A stretch of DNA of 64,000 nucleotides from Bacillus sp. UNC41MFS5 (GCF_000686805.1 NZ_KK366021.1:99356-163355); one strand, 5' to 3'; counted from the stretch's first letter, positions 8,453-17,491 are shown. The notes: generated by a model from the letters alone, not told the origin. Program-made: numbers and translations.

Positions 8453-8980
8453 CTAAGCCTTGTAATAAGGCGGAATTCGCAGCCACTCGTGCCGATCCAA
8501 ATACTGTTTTACCGTTAAGCCGGCAGTGGTCTTTTTCAGAATAATTTTCGAAAAGATTAAACCAACATCTGCTCGAATGGATTCAGTAAGTCCTCTAGAG
8601 GCATAATTAACCCCCATAGCAAGATTGTAGGACATTAAGTTAGCCATCTCTTCATCGTTTAATTTAGCACCTTCGGGAATACTCTTATAATCTCCAACTG
8701 GTTTTTCTGGAGTTGATTGTGGAAAGGGGACCTCCTCTCTCATGAGAAACTCTTTCAGCTCGTCTCTAATCGGAATATGAACGGTTTCTCTGATATCCTT
8801 TAAAATTTGCTTTAATTCTGGATCTTGAGCTAGATTGTAACCGATTTCCTCATTTCGCATAGTCGTTTCCGTTCCCAATAGAAAAAACCATAGGTTGGAA
8901 ACCTCCATGACATTTAATGGTCTTTTCTCGCCGTCCATAAATGGTTCAAAAACATCTTGAATTAAGTCAAATAATTTCAT
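8453..8980 (-). CDS. DUF3231-like protein
   Basis: A 175-residue soluble helical protein. The segment PEGAKLNDEEMANLMSYN and later RGLTESIRADVGLIF resemble DUF3231 proteins of Bacilli, a ferritin-like, spore-coat-related family of unknown function. The ATG at 8980 follows GGTGGG at suitable spacing; the upstream TTG has no site. It is last in an operon with a GMC oxidoreductase and an unrecognised 223-residue protein. Membership is judged from memory of the motif. Confidence 0.6.
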   Translation of the reverse strand: MKLFDLIQDVFEPFMDGEKRPLNVMEVSNLWFFLLGTETTMRNEEIGYNLAQDPELKQILKDIRETVHIPIRDELKEFLMREEVPFPQSTPEKPVGDYKSIPEGAKLNDEEMANLMSYNLAMGVNYASRGLTESIRADVGLIFSKIILKKTTAGLTVKQYLDRHEWLRIPPYYKA

Positions 8981-9034
8981 GTTTAAAAATCCCACCAAAC
9001 TTTGATTTATATAAAAGTAGGATTTCCAAGCATG

Positions 9035-10738
9035 CTAAGTAAAATACTTATTAAATAGTTTCTCTGCTGTACGGGTAGCTAAAGCCTGTGTCGTAAGGGT
9101 AGGATTGACTCCGCCTAAACTATTATAATGGACGCTGTTATCTGCGATATATAACCTGTTTACTTGAAATGCTTCGCAATTCTGATCAACAACAAAACCG
9201 ATTCGCATCGTACTTTCCATATGAATCATCATTCCAGCCGGCCAATTTGTCCATATTATTTTTTTAGCGCCAGCTTTTCGTAACAAATCTGCCGCTATCT
9301 TCACTAGGTGGTTTCGTTTCCTTCTGGATGCTTTGGCAGGCTGATACGTCACAACAGGCACTGGCCCATTTTCATCACTCAGTAACGGGTCGAGGGTAAT
9401 TCCATTTCGCTGATCGACTTCATCATCGGTACTTACTAAAATATTTAAGGTTCTACGGTAGGAATCCATAACTTCTTTTAAGTCACATCCAAAAAGACGC
9501 CCCTTGATATCCCAAGGATCGTCCAAGCTAGGCGGGTATAAGAAAGAGTAACCAGACTCACTTACCCCATAAAAGGAAGCGGTTAATCCCGGACTCATCC
9601 CAACCGTCTGCAGCGTTCCAAGTCCGGGATAGTCCAGCCTGGCCCCGCAGGTATTTCCTACAAAGGGATTAATATCTGAGGTTCCGAGTATTGGAATCAA
9701 ATCCTTTTCATCAAAGATTCCAGATAACCAGTCCATATAATGATTAACCAATCCTCTTCCAACCCATGGATTCTCAGGCAGTCCTGAATTTAACCAGAGT
9801 CTTGGACTTTCAATGCATCCGGACGCCATCACTACGATTTCTGCACTTAGTTCTTCCTGCTCCCCCGTCCAAGTGTCCCGTATTCTTACTCCAACGGCAT
9901 GCAGCCCTTTAGCAGGGGTATTTTCTGTTAGTATTTTTATTGCAAAGGCATTGGGTCTTATACAAACATTTCCTGTCTTTAAAGCAAGCGGAATATAACT
10001 AACATTTGTGGAGCGTTTTGCCATTTTATCTACAGATGGTCCATGCGGACAACCATTGATACAATGACCCGAAAGCGTGCATCCTTCCATCCAGGATAGT
10101 TCCTCAACGGAGATGTTTGGATTTTTGATGTGATCATTGGGAGGCAAAATAGCATTAGGCTGTGGCCTATATCCTGGAACGGTTACATCCAGTGTAGGAA
10201 TTAAATCCCACCCTGCCTTCTTCGCACCATGGTAAAATAGGTCTTCCTTTGCCGTAGTAGCGGCAAAGTTGACCGGTAGGGTCGCTTCAACCTTTTCATA
10301 ATAGGGAATAAGTTCAAGGTAAGATAGGGGCCAGACATCATCGATGGCGGTGGGATATGCCCGGGGGCAATTTGCTGTATAGGTCTGTGTGGTTCCCCCA
10401 ACACCGGAACATTGCCAAATAACGCCCTTTTGATTAGAATGCCGAAACCATTGGGGGCGACTGCGATCCGCTGGGCCCCAACGAAACCTTCCTGAAACTA
10501 AATCATTCATATTCATTTCATACTTGTTCAACAATTGTTTATATAGCAGGACATCCAAATCATCTGGTGCCGAACTAGATTCGGCTCCAGGCTGTATATT
10601 TGGATTAGGCCACTTTTTGTTCCCGTACCAAGGACCTGCTTCTATAACCAAAACCTTTAATCCCATTTCTGCCAGCTCTTTTGCAATCACGGCTCCACCA
10701 CCGCCAGCACCAATTACAATCACGTCCTGATTGGCCAT
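9035..10738 (-). CDS. GMC family FAD-dependent oxidoreductase
   Basis: Flavoprotein of 567 residues of the glucose-methanol-choline group, oxidising an unknown alcohol or polyol. The FAD dinucleotide motif GAGGGG is at residues 10-15 with EAG at the end of beta-2. A Cys-rich segment CTLSGHCINGCPHG lies near 225-240, and the C-terminal signature NSVHYNSLGGVNPTLTTQALATR holds the FAD-binding and active-site region. The layout resembles gluconate/sorbitol dehydrogenase large subunits rather than choline dehydrogenase. Its ATG overlaps the stop of the upstream 223-codon gene (TAATG), suggesting a complex with that protein. Confidence 0.85.
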   Translation of the reverse strand: MANQDVIVIGAGGGGAVIAKELAEMGLKVLVIEAGPWYGNKKWPNPNIQPGAESSSAPDDLDVLLYKQLLNKYEMNMNDLVSGRFRWGPADRSRPQWFRHSNQKGVIWQCSGVGGTTQTYTANCPRAYPTAIDDVWPLSYLELIPYYEKVEATLPVNFAATTAKEDLFYHGAKKAGWDLIPTLDVTVPGYRPQPNAILPPNDHIKNPNISVEELSWMEGCTLSGHCINGCPHGPSVDKMAKRSTNVSYIPLALKTGNVCIRPNAFAIKILTENTPAKGLHAVGVRIRDTWTGEQEELSAEIVVMASGCIESPRLWLNSGLPENPWVGRGLVNHYMDWLSGIFDEKDLIPILGTSDINPFVGNTCGARLDYPGLGTLQTVGMSPGLTASFYGVSESGYSFLYPPSLDDPWDIKGRLFGCDLKEVMDSYRRTLNILVSTDDEVDQRNGITLDPLLSDENGPVPVVTYQPAKASRRKRNHLVKIAADLLRKAGAKKIIWTNWPAGMMIHMESTMRIGFVVDQNCEAFQVNRLYIADNSVHYNSLGGVNPTLTTQALATRTAEKLFNKYFT

Positions 10739-11409
10739 TAGTCATTCACCTTCTTGTGTTGAATGATTGCTAAGAATCCACGAAAATCACGATATCCAAA
10801 AGACGGACCTGGATATTGGGTCTGGAACCATCCATGCGGAAAATATTCCACTCTTCTGTACTCAGGAGGAAATAGTCGTGTAGTTCCGTACGCTGTCCAT
10901 TCCGAATACTGGCCAAACATAGGGAGTTCATTTAGTGCATCCATCATAATTCGAACAAGTCCCGGATTATTTTTGTATGGACTACTCAAGGTTCCAAGAT
11001 TAATTTCAAGCCGATCTATATGGCTAATCGCCCTCAACCTGTCTATCGGAGAAAGTGCTGAAAATGGACCTCCGCCAGAGAATGTATGTACATTAAGTGG
11101 ATATTGAATCTGCCCCATCTGAATTAAATGAGCAGCGCCCGCGTCTAGTAATTCAGCAGTAGCTTTCGACATGGACCTGCAATCTCCTAAATTTAGTTGC
11201 GCTTTAACCGGAAGAGCAATTGAATGATCCAATATCCAAATGATATATTCATAAACATCTAATTCCAGAGCTCCAGGCACTTGAACGATGCCTATTGAAT
11301 TTATATATCTAAAATGGGGTGGAATAATTGCCTGAACAAGTGCTTGAAAAGTCGACTTGATATAACGATTTTGGGTTCGTTCACTTCCACTTGGTTCCGT
11401 TATTTTCAC
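10738..11409 (-). CDS. Unrecognised partner protein of the GMC oxidoreductase
   Basis: A 223-residue protein that I do not recognise. It has no signal peptide, membrane helix or cofactor-binding Cys cluster, but is rich in aromatic and proline residues at its C-terminus (YFPHGWFQTQYPGPSFGYRDFRGF). It precedes the GMC gene and is coupled to it by a TAATG overlap. Small accessory subunits are common for membrane GMC dehydrogenases, so a subunit or chaperone role is plausible. The GTG at 11409 is almost abutted by AAGGGGG, so the exact start is uncertain. Confidence 0.6.
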   Translation of the reverse strand: MKITEPSGSERTQNRYIKSTFQALVQAIIPPHFRYINSIGIVQVPGALELDVYEYIIWILDHSIALPVKAQLNLGDCRSMSKATAELLDAGAAHLIQMGQIQYPLNVHTFSGGGPFSALSPIDRLRAISHIDRLEINLGTLSSPYKNNPGLVRIMMDALNELPMFGQYSEWTAYGTTRLFPPEYRRVEYFPHGWFQTQYPGPSFGYRDFRGFLAIIQHKKVND

Positions 11410-11571
11410 CCCCCTTACAGGATGAAAGAATGATTACTTACACTTCCTAATAATATTTCTGTGTTTGTTTTCTTATGTCATGAAGTTTATAGATGGTAAG
11501 GAGCATGAAAAACTACTTATGATAGAATGGAATAGAAGGATAATATATTTTTGAACATAGAGGGATGTATA

Positions 11572-12024
11572 ATGAGCAGCAAATTAATATTTAGACAAGC
11601 TACAATCGAAGATTTGCCTAAACTAGTTCCAATCTTCGATTCCTATCGTGAGTATTTTAAACACCCAAAGGATCCTTTGAAAGTAGAAAGTTTCCTATAC
11701 GAAAAATTTGAACATTTAGAGTCTGTCATCTTTATTGCAGAGCAACAAAGTGAAGTAATTGGCTTTGCGCAACTTTATCCGATTTTTTCGTCATTAAGTT
11801 TACAACGGGTTTGGTTATTAAATGACTTCTATATAACAGAACAGTGTCGTAATGGGGGAATTGGAAAACAGCTTTTTGCCAAAGTGAAGGAATTTACCCT
11901 ATTAACAAAATCGAAAGGGATCGAACTTTCAGTGGAGCATACCAATGAAAAAGCCTGGCACTTTTGGGAAAACCAAGGATTTAAAGTAGATGACGAGTTT
12001 CGTTATTATTTTTATAAGGTGTAA
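11572..12024 (+). CDS. GNAT family N-acetyltransferase
   Basis: Cytosolic acetyl-CoA-dependent acetyltransferase of 150 residues. The acetyl-CoA loop is visible as QCRNGGIGKQLF, after the beta-4 strand VWLLNDFYI, with a C-terminal NEKAWHFWENQGF motif of the family. The ATG at 11572 follows AGAGGG; an upstream in-frame TTG lacks a site. Substrate (small amine or protein) cannot be told. Monocistronic. Confidence 0.85.
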   Translation: MSSKLIFRQATIEDLPKLVPIFDSYREYFKHPKDPLKVESFLYEKFEHLESVIFIAEQQSEVIGFAQLYPIFSSLSLQRVWLLNDFYITEQCRNGGIGKQLFAKVKEFTLLTKSKGIELSVEHTNEKAWHFWENQGFKVDDEFRYYFYKV

Positions 12025-12034
12025 GGTTTTTTGC

Positions 12035-12108
12035 ATCAAACGTTTGATTAGTTGTTTCACCCCTACATCCTGAGGATGCCACGTTTTAATCAAACGTTTG
12101 ATTAGTTT
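12035..12108. repeat. Palindrome-pair intergenic element, copy 2
   Basis: ATCAAACGTTTGAT (12035-12048) and the perfect 18-nt palindrome TAATCAAACGTTTGATTA (12087-12104) have centres 54 bp apart, with CATCCTGAGGATG, a small hairpin, between them. Same design and same GATTAGTTTT trailing sequence as the element at 6483-6560. It lies between the convergent GNAT and VOC genes. Confidence 0.6.
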
Positions 12109-12155
12109 TCTAAATGGCTCCGTTTGTTTGTAATGAAGAAAACATTCGTTGCCTG

Positions 12156-12533
12156 TTATATCTTTTCTTGAACGTCAGTGGATTTTTCCCACAATTCAAT
12201 CCATCTGCCGTCGGGATCAGAAATCCAAATAAATGTTCCATATTCACTTTGCTCCGGCTCCTTCAAAAGAGGAACCTCTCTTTGGTTAAGATGCTCAAGA
12301 AACTCAGCCATATTATCAACTTGAAAATTCAACATAACAGATTGCTCTTTAGGGAAATAATCATTTTCCTCTGTAAAAAATGAAAAAGCTGTTTCATTTT
12401 CTGTTCCAGGAGTAATGATTGTCATATTCCAATCATTGTCCATAGGGATACCTAGAACGTCGTTATACCATTTTTTTAAAGAATCAATATTTTTTGATCT
12501 CCAAAAGATGCCGCCAAATCCTAATACTTTCAT
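12156..12533 (-). CDS. VOC family (glyoxalase/bleomycin resistance) protein
   Basis: A 125-residue single-module vicinal-oxygen-chelate protein. Paired beta-alpha-beta-beta-beta units run from LGFGGIFWRSKN to the ending YGTFIWISDPDGRWIELWEK, where D-P-D-G and the final Glu are typical of the fold and metal site. Substrate unknown; relatives include glyoxalases, fosfomycin-resistance proteins and dioxygenases. Monocistronic, convergent with the GNAT gene. Confidence 0.8.
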   Translation of the reverse strand: MKVLGFGGIFWRSKNIDSLKKWYNDVLGIPMDNDWNMTIITPGTENETAFSFFTEENDYFPKEQSVMLNFQVDNMAEFLEHLNQREVPLLKEPEQSEYGTFIWISDPDGRWIELWEKSTDVQEKI

Positions 12534-12642
12534 TTTTCCACCCCTTAAATTTATATACTATACCTTTTAATTTACCCCTTTAATAATTCAAGATTCATTC
12601 AACTAATTCCTCTGACACTAAATGATTTTTCTAGTTTAATAC

Positions 12643-12674
12643 AAAAAAAGCTTGAGGATCATTCATCCCCAAGC
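12643..12674 (-). terminator. Terminator of the CAP-domain gene
   Basis: GCTTGAGGAT (12650-12659) and ATCCCCAAGC (12665-12674) pair on the minus strand with one mismatch, followed by a run of seven T. Confidence 0.75.
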
Positions 12675-12683
12675 CCCGAACTT

Positions 12684-13397
12684 TTAATATTTACCAATAA
12701 ATTCCTGTGTCCAATAGTTCCCCTGCGCGACATAACCTACACCAATATAATTGTAGTTCGGGCTGAGAATATTCTTACGGTGTCCTTCACTATTCATCCA
12801 GGCTTTGACGACTTCTTCAGGAGTACGCTGTCCCATTGCAATATTTTCACCTGCATAACGATAGGTAATCCCATACTTCTTCATCATATCAAATGGTGAA
12901 CCGTATGTTGGGCTTATATGGCTAAAGTAGCCATTTGCAGACATATCACGGGATTTTTCATGAGCCATTTTGCTAAGCGTTACATCCACTTTAAGAGCCG
13001 GCAAGCCATTTTTTGCTCTTTCTTGATTGGTTAATTCAACTACTTTTTGCTCATAAGCATTTAAGGTACTTGTAGTTTGTGTAGTAGCTGTCTCAGCTGC
13101 TGGTTGTTGCTGCACAGGCTGAGGTGCAGTTTGAGCAGGCTCCTTTGTTTCGACCGTTTGATTCGGTTGAGTTGGAGTTGGCTGCTTTTCAGTATTTTGT
13201 GTAACTGTAAATCCTAAACTAGCAAGATATTTCTCAATGACACTATTAAGCTCATTCATATTTGTCCCTTGGTATACATAGACCTTTTCCTGTACCGACG
13301 GGCTATTAGTGGCCGCATGGGCTTTATTTAAGACCGGATTTGACATCATTAATGCCGCTGCAGCTGCAACAGTAAGAATTGCTTTTTTCTTCATCAT
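12684..13397 (-). CDS. Secreted CAP-domain (SCP/PR-1) protein, YkwD-like
   Basis: Exported protein of 237 residues. A signal peptide (MMKKKAILTVAAAAALMMS... cut near AHA-A, residue 29) is followed by a region of about 30 residues with P, Q and T repeats, a linker, and a C-terminal CAP domain from about residue 113. CAP motifs are visible: HEKSRDM, YFSHISP, AGENIA, GHRKNILSPNYNYIGVGY. B. subtilis YkwD has this architecture. Function in Bacilli is unclear; envelope-associated or spore-related roles are discussed for relatives. Monocistronic, with a GGAGG site 8 bases before the first ATG. Confidence 0.88.
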   Translation of the reverse strand: MMKKKAILTVAAAAALMMSNPVLNKAHAATNSPSVQEKVYVYQGTNMNELNSVIEKYLASLGFTVTQNTEKQPTPTQPNQTVETKEPAQTAPQPVQQQPAAETATTQTTSTLNAYEQKVVELTNQERAKNGLPALKVDVTLSKMAHEKSRDMSANGYFSHISPTYGSPFDMMKKYGITYRYAGENIAMGQRTPEEVVKAWMNSEGHRKNILSPNYNYIGVGYVAQGNYWTQEFIGKY

Positions 13398-13701
13398 TGA
13401 TTCTTCCTCCTATTTCGACAATTTGCCGTTTTTCCACAAATTCATCGTAACATATGATTTTTGTCATATTTGAGGAAGGATTTTACAACAGAAAGGTATG
13501 ATTAATTCTATTAGAAACTTCATAACATGCTAACTCCTGATGCTCTAAGTCTCTGTCTCTATCAAGAAAAAACGGCTCTCTTTGCGCCACCTACTAAATA
13601 ACGGAATAATTACCAATAATTATGAAGATAAATAATATTGACACCTCTTGCGACAACTATCCTTCTTAACAAATATTTCAGAAAAGTGTCGTATTTTACT
13701 T
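13398..13701. other. Intergenic region, 304 bp
   Basis: AT-rich spacer between the CAP-domain gene's 5' end and the stop of the dehydrogenase gene on the same strand. I see the CAP gene's upstream region but no convincing small ORF, strong terminator or repeat. Confidence 0.4.
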
Positions 13702-14673
13702 TTACTTTTTAGTATTAACCGGGGTAAGGGCTTGCCCGCCTGTTAATACACTCAGCATATTATCAGCTGCTAAATGTGCCATCTTCATTCTTGTTTTCAC
13801 ACTTGCACTTCCAATGTGCGGCAGGGTTACCACATTGGGCAGGGACAATAAAAGGTAGTCCATTGGTACGGGTTCTTGTTCAAAAACATCCAGCCCGGCT
13901 CCCCAAATCTCCCCATTCTTCAATGAATGATATAATGCTTCTTCATCGACAATGCCCCCTCTTGCTGTATTGATAAGGATGGCATCTTTTTTCATAAGCG
14001 ACAATTCTTCTTTACCGATTAAGTGATGGACTTCAGGACTGTACGGCAGAAGCAGGCAAACAAAATCAGATTGCTGCAACAAGTCCTTCATTTCTCTGTA
14101 GTGAATCCCTAGCTGTTCCTCTTTATCCAGTTTCCTTGTCCGATTATGATAAAGAACATTCATATCAAAACCCTGCGCCCGCTTAACGAGGGCTTCGCCA
14201 ATTCTGCCTAATCCAATAATACCTAAGGTGGCACCATAAATATCCTGTCCAGTCATTTGCATAAGGGACCAGGACCCCCATTCCCCACTGCGCAAATATT
14301 CCGATCCCTCCACCACTCTTCTGGCTGCTGCCATTAGTAGAGCGAACGTTAAATCCGCTGTCGTTTCGGTTAATACTCCAGGTGTGTTAGTTACGATCAT
14401 GCCCTTCTCTGTTGCAGTTTGAATATCGATATTATTATAGCCAACCGCAATGTTACTAATGACCTGCAACTGTTTCGCTTTATTTAGCACCTCTTCGTCT
14501 ATCTTTTCTGTTAATAGACAGATCAGCCCGTCTACCTCTTCTATTTCTTTTAATAACACATCCCTTGGAACAGGAACATTTTCTTCAGACCACATCTTTA
14601 CATGAAATTGACTTGAGAGTTTATCAACAATTTCCCCGGGTAGTTTTCTCGTAATATAAATCGTTTTTTTCAA
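13702..14673 (-). CDS. D-isomer-specific 2-hydroxyacid dehydrogenase (glyoxylate/hydroxypyruvate reductase-like)
   Basis: NAD(P)-dependent D-2-hydroxyacid dehydrogenase of 323 residues. The nucleotide motif GLGRIG lies near residue 150, the catalytic Arg in NTARGGIVDE near 235, and the His in LPHIGSAS near 285. The sequence resembles glyoxylate/hydroxypyruvate/2-ketogluconate reductases (GhrB/YvcT group). The TTG at 14673 is preferred to the GTG four codons earlier because AAAGGTGG lies 8 bases before it. It lies 31 bp downstream of a ROK regulator gene, suggesting sugar-acid metabolism. Confidence 0.85.
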   Translation of the reverse strand: MKKTIYITRKLPGEIVDKLSSQFHVKMWSEENVPVPRDVLLKEIEEVDGLICLLTEKIDEEVLNKAKQLQVISNIAVGYNNIDIQTATEKGMIVTNTPGVLTETTADLTFALLMAAARRVVEGSEYLRSGEWGSWSLMQMTGQDIYGATLGIIGLGRIGEALVKRAQGFDMNVLYHNRTRKLDKEEQLGIHYREMKDLLQQSDFVCLLLPYSPEVHHLIGKEELSLMKKDAILINTARGGIVDEEALYHSLKNGEIWGAGLDVFEQEPVPMDYLLLSLPNVVTLPHIGSASVKTRMKMAHLAADNMLSVLTGGQALTPVNTKK

Positions 14674-14704
14674 GCATACCGCCACCTTTCAGCATACACA
14701 TGAT

Positions 14705-15859
14705 TTAAGCTGTAAACATTTCTAAGAAGTGTTCAATAACAATCGAAGATGTCCCTAATGCGGGAGCATTTTTTCCTAAGGAAGAGAGTAATAATTCCTG
14801 ACTGTGGATAGGCTGATCATTACTTCTTGATGAAATAGAATTTCTAATTGAGTTCATAACCATAGGCAGAGCTTCGACAACGTCATTTCGAATAATAATT
14901 GCTTGTGGGTTAAATGTATTTAAGATACTTGTCATTCCAATTCCAAGGTAAAAGCCGAAATTTTGTAATGCCATTAATATTTCTGGATCATTTTGGTTGG
15001 CCAGATGGATTAGTTCATCACTGGAATTGACACGATTGCTTTGCTGAAAAGTGTGGAGTAATGCTTTTTCAGAGGCGTATAATTCCCAGCACCCTTTGTT
15101 GCCACAACTGCATTTGAGACCATTATAGTCGATGGTTAGATGACCCATTTCACCAGCGAACCCATTAACCCCTCGATATATATCATGATTAATGACAATT
15201 CCGATCCCGATTCCCGTACCGACACTCACGTAAATTAAGTTTTCGTAATTTTTAGCTGCCCCAAAGACTTTTTCTCCATAGGCACCAGCATTGGCTTCAT
15301 TTTCAAGAAAGACGGGTACTTGAAATTCCTTTTCGATGTCAGCTTTTAAGTCAAGTTGATAATTCCAGTCGACGTTAGGAGTAAAAATGACCTTTTGCTC
15401 TGTACTGACAAGACCTGGAACACATATCCCGATGCCAATTAAACCATAAGGAGATTCAGGGATTTGATTGCTAAGTTCCTTAATCATTGAAAATAATATA
15501 TCTTTGTTGGTATCAAGAGAAGGTTTCTCTAGATGATGGTATTGATTTACAACGATGTTTCCTTTTAAATCTGTTAGAATTCCAATGATAGAATCAACAC
15601 CAATATCTATTCCGATTGAAAAACCGGCATTTTTATTAAAAACAAGCATCACAGGCTTTCTCCCGCCGCTGGATTGCCCTTGTCCAATTTCAAAAATCAG
15701 CTTCTTTTCTATTAATGTATTTACTTGGGAAGATACAGTCGATTTATTTAATCCTGTTATTTCCGATAATCTAGCCCTTGAGATTGGAGAATTAGAAACA
15801 ATTTCATTCAATAATACCTTTTGGTTCATTTTTTTCACTAATATTTGATCCGCGATCAT
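14705..15859 (-). CDS. ROK family transcriptional repressor (NagC/XylR type)
   Basis: Sugar-responsive regulator of 384 residues. An N-terminal winged helix (SRARLSEITGLNKSTVSSQVNTLI) precedes a ROK kinase-like domain with GIDIGVDSIIGI, ENEANAGAYGE, GTGIGIGIV and the structural zinc motif CSCGNKGCWE near residues 255-265. Start is the ATG at 15859 after GGGGTG; the preceding TTG is an alternative. It is followed by the hydroxyacid dehydrogenase in the same operon, its probable target; the inducer is not known. Confidence 0.88.
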   Translation of the reverse strand: MIADQILVKKMNQKVLLNEIVSNSPISRARLSEITGLNKSTVSSQVNTLIEKKLIFEIGQGQSSGGRKPVMLVFNKNAGFSIGIDIGVDSIIGILTDLKGNIVVNQYHHLEKPSLDTNKDILFSMIKELSNQIPESPYGLIGIGICVPGLVSTEQKVIFTPNVDWNYQLDLKADIEKEFQVPVFLENEANAGAYGEKVFGAAKNYENLIYVSVGTGIGIGIVINHDIYRGVNGFAGEMGHLTIDYNGLKCSCGNKGCWELYASEKALLHTFQQSNRVNSSDELIHLANQNDPEILMALQNFGFYLGIGMTSILNTFNPQAIIIRNDVVEALPMVMNSIRNSISSRSNDQPIHSQELLLSSLGKNAPALGTSSIVIEHFLEMFTA

Positions 15860-16026
15860 CAATAGTTCACACCCCGTTTGTATATTGCGTAAATTAAGTC
15901 ACCATATCATTCTGGTCATTTACTTCCATTATAAATCAATTATTAGTGAAATTACACTTCTATTGTTAAAATTACATTATTCATCACATTTTGTTAGTTT
16001 ATCCAAACAACAAACTAATTATTTAT

Positions 16027-16050
16027 AAAAAAGGACTGATTTTCCAGCCC
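16027..16050 (-). terminator. Terminator of the germinant-receptor operon
   Basis: On the minus strand GGGCTG GAAAAT CAGTCC forms a six-pair stem with one G-U pair, followed by TTTTTT. It lies 38 bp beyond the 51-codon last gene. Confidence 0.65.
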
Positions 16051-16087
16051 TCGATGTTTGCTTTATTATTAGCGATTGAGATTAGTC

Positions 16088-16243
16088 TTAAAGAATCGAG
16101 AAGAAAGGCAGGATGATTAAGCAAAGAGACAGAAAAAATATGGCCATTGCACCTATTTTTTGTTTTTCCTTCCACAAGGAAACGCCGAATCCCATGGTAT
16201 AAACAATAATTAAAAACAGACTAACGTAAATTAATTTTTCCAA
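16088..16243 (-). CDS. Small two-helix membrane protein, candidate germinant-receptor D subunit
   Basis: A 51-codon frame starts with TTG immediately after the TAG stop of the C-subunit gene and is preceded by AAAGGTGGG at 7 bases, inside the end of that gene. The product has two hydrophobic stretches (IYVSLFLIIVYTMGFGVSL and IGAMAIFFLSLCLIILPFF) separated by a basic turn WKEKQK. Small two-helix D proteins encoded in or beside gerA-type operons are known to modulate receptor function in Bacillus. Position, size, topology and ribosome binding site fit that role; sequence homology has not been checked. Confidence 0.7.
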   Translation of the reverse strand: MEKLIYVSLFLIIVYTMGFGVSLWKEKQKIGAMAIFFLSLCLIILPFFSIL

Positions 16244-17491
16244 CTATGCCCCCACCTTTGGAGGTTTTTTTGTTCTTTTACCATAATCAACAATTTCAAC
16301 ATCTACTTTCACATGAATGTCCGCTACCTGATATGATTTACCCCAATTGAATTTTTTATATTCCTGAATCGTTCCAAAATATCTTCTGGCATACATGGAT
16401 AATGGATATGGTACACCTTTAAGTTTTGTTTGTGTTTTTTTCAACAATTTTTCGTTCAATGTTTTTATATGAGCGGCTATTTGTTTTTTTACTATTTGTT
16501 GATTTTTTTTCTCTGTATAGTTGACCATTGACGGGTTTGATATAATTTCTATCTTTAATGGGATGGTTATAAAAATCTTTGGCCTTTGACCCTTTAAGTC
16601 CATCTTCACTTTATTATTTTCTGTTTTCATGACTCTTGCTGCAAACTGCAACTGGTCGTCCGAAAAAGGATCAGGTATATCTACCAATATATCTTGGATG
16701 TTCGTTGAATCATCTAGAATATTGATATTACGTGTTTCTTGACCGGTTAGCTTATCAATCATAACACCATTCCTAAAGACAGCTGACCCAATAAATTGTG
16801 TAACATCCAGTTCGCCAGTAGCATTCAACTGCCCTGCAATGTATTCATCTTCACTTCTTAATTCAGGATTCTTTGTCTTCTCGGCTGTTGTGTACATCGC
16901 CAAAAAGAGGTCTGTCCCTCTTTCTAACGTTTTAAAAAAACGAAAGAGGGTAGAATCTGGGATGAACCCATTATCGATTCCGTGATCAATCATGAATTGA
17001 AAGTATTTATGTGGTCTTGTTTCCATTTTCGGCCGATTATTAATAAAATACTCACTTGCCTTTTCTTTAGATATGGCTAAATGGCAATCCAAGCGAATGT
17101 CTTTATCCTTTAAAACGTCGTAAAATTTCCTAATAAAATCTTTGTCTTGTGCATATTCCTCGGAAACAACAATAATTTTCAATAGTTCATAACTAATATC
17201 CCGGGAGATGACGGAATTGCCTGTGGCTTTCGCCGCAATAATATCATTGGCATCAAACGAGACAATTTCCCGTGGCTTTTCGGTTGACCCACCACCACCT
17301 TGCATACTGCCGACTTCCGGATTAGCAAGTAACATGGTGACTTTAATTTTCCCTTCATCTTTGGAGCGATCTAATCCTATTCCGATCACATAAGCTTTGT
17401 CTTCAATTTCTTGACGATCCCAACAACCTGTTAATAAACAAACAGTGACGAAAAACAATAATATTCTATATACTGCCTCTGTTTTTTTCAT
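16244..17491 (-). CDS. Spore germination receptor lipoprotein, GerC/GerAC family
   Basis: C subunit of a GerA-type nutrient germinant receptor: a diacylglyceryl-anchored lipoprotein on the outer face of the spore inner membrane. Starting from the ATG at 17491 (AAGGGAGAA 7 bases before it) gives 415 residues with a signal peptide and lipobox LLTGC. This is followed by WDRQEIEDKAYVIGIGLD, a hallmark of GerAC proteins. The ORF extends 25 codons further upstream into the B gene, but that extension lacks a signal sequence. It overlaps the end of the B gene by 26 bp. Confidence 0.93.
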   Translation of the reverse strand: MKKTEAVYRILLFFVTVCLLTGCWDRQEIEDKAYVIGIGLDRSKDEGKIKVTMLLANPEVGSMQGGGGSTEKPREIVSFDANDIIAAKATGNSVISRDISYELLKIIVVSEEYAQDKDFIRKFYDVLKDKDIRLDCHLAISKEKASEYFINNRPKMETRPHKYFQFMIDHGIDNGFIPDSTLFRFFKTLERGTDLFLAMYTTAEKTKNPELRSEDEYIAGQLNATGELDVTQFIGSAVFRNGVMIDKLTGQETRNINILDDSTNIQDILVDIPDPFSDDQLQFAARVMKTENNKVKMDLKGQRPKIFITIPLKIEIISNPSMVNYTEKKNQQIVKKQIAAHIKTLNEKLLKKTQTKLKGVPYPLSMYARRYFGTIQEYKKFNWGKSYQVADIHVKVDVEIVDYGKRTKKPPKVGA

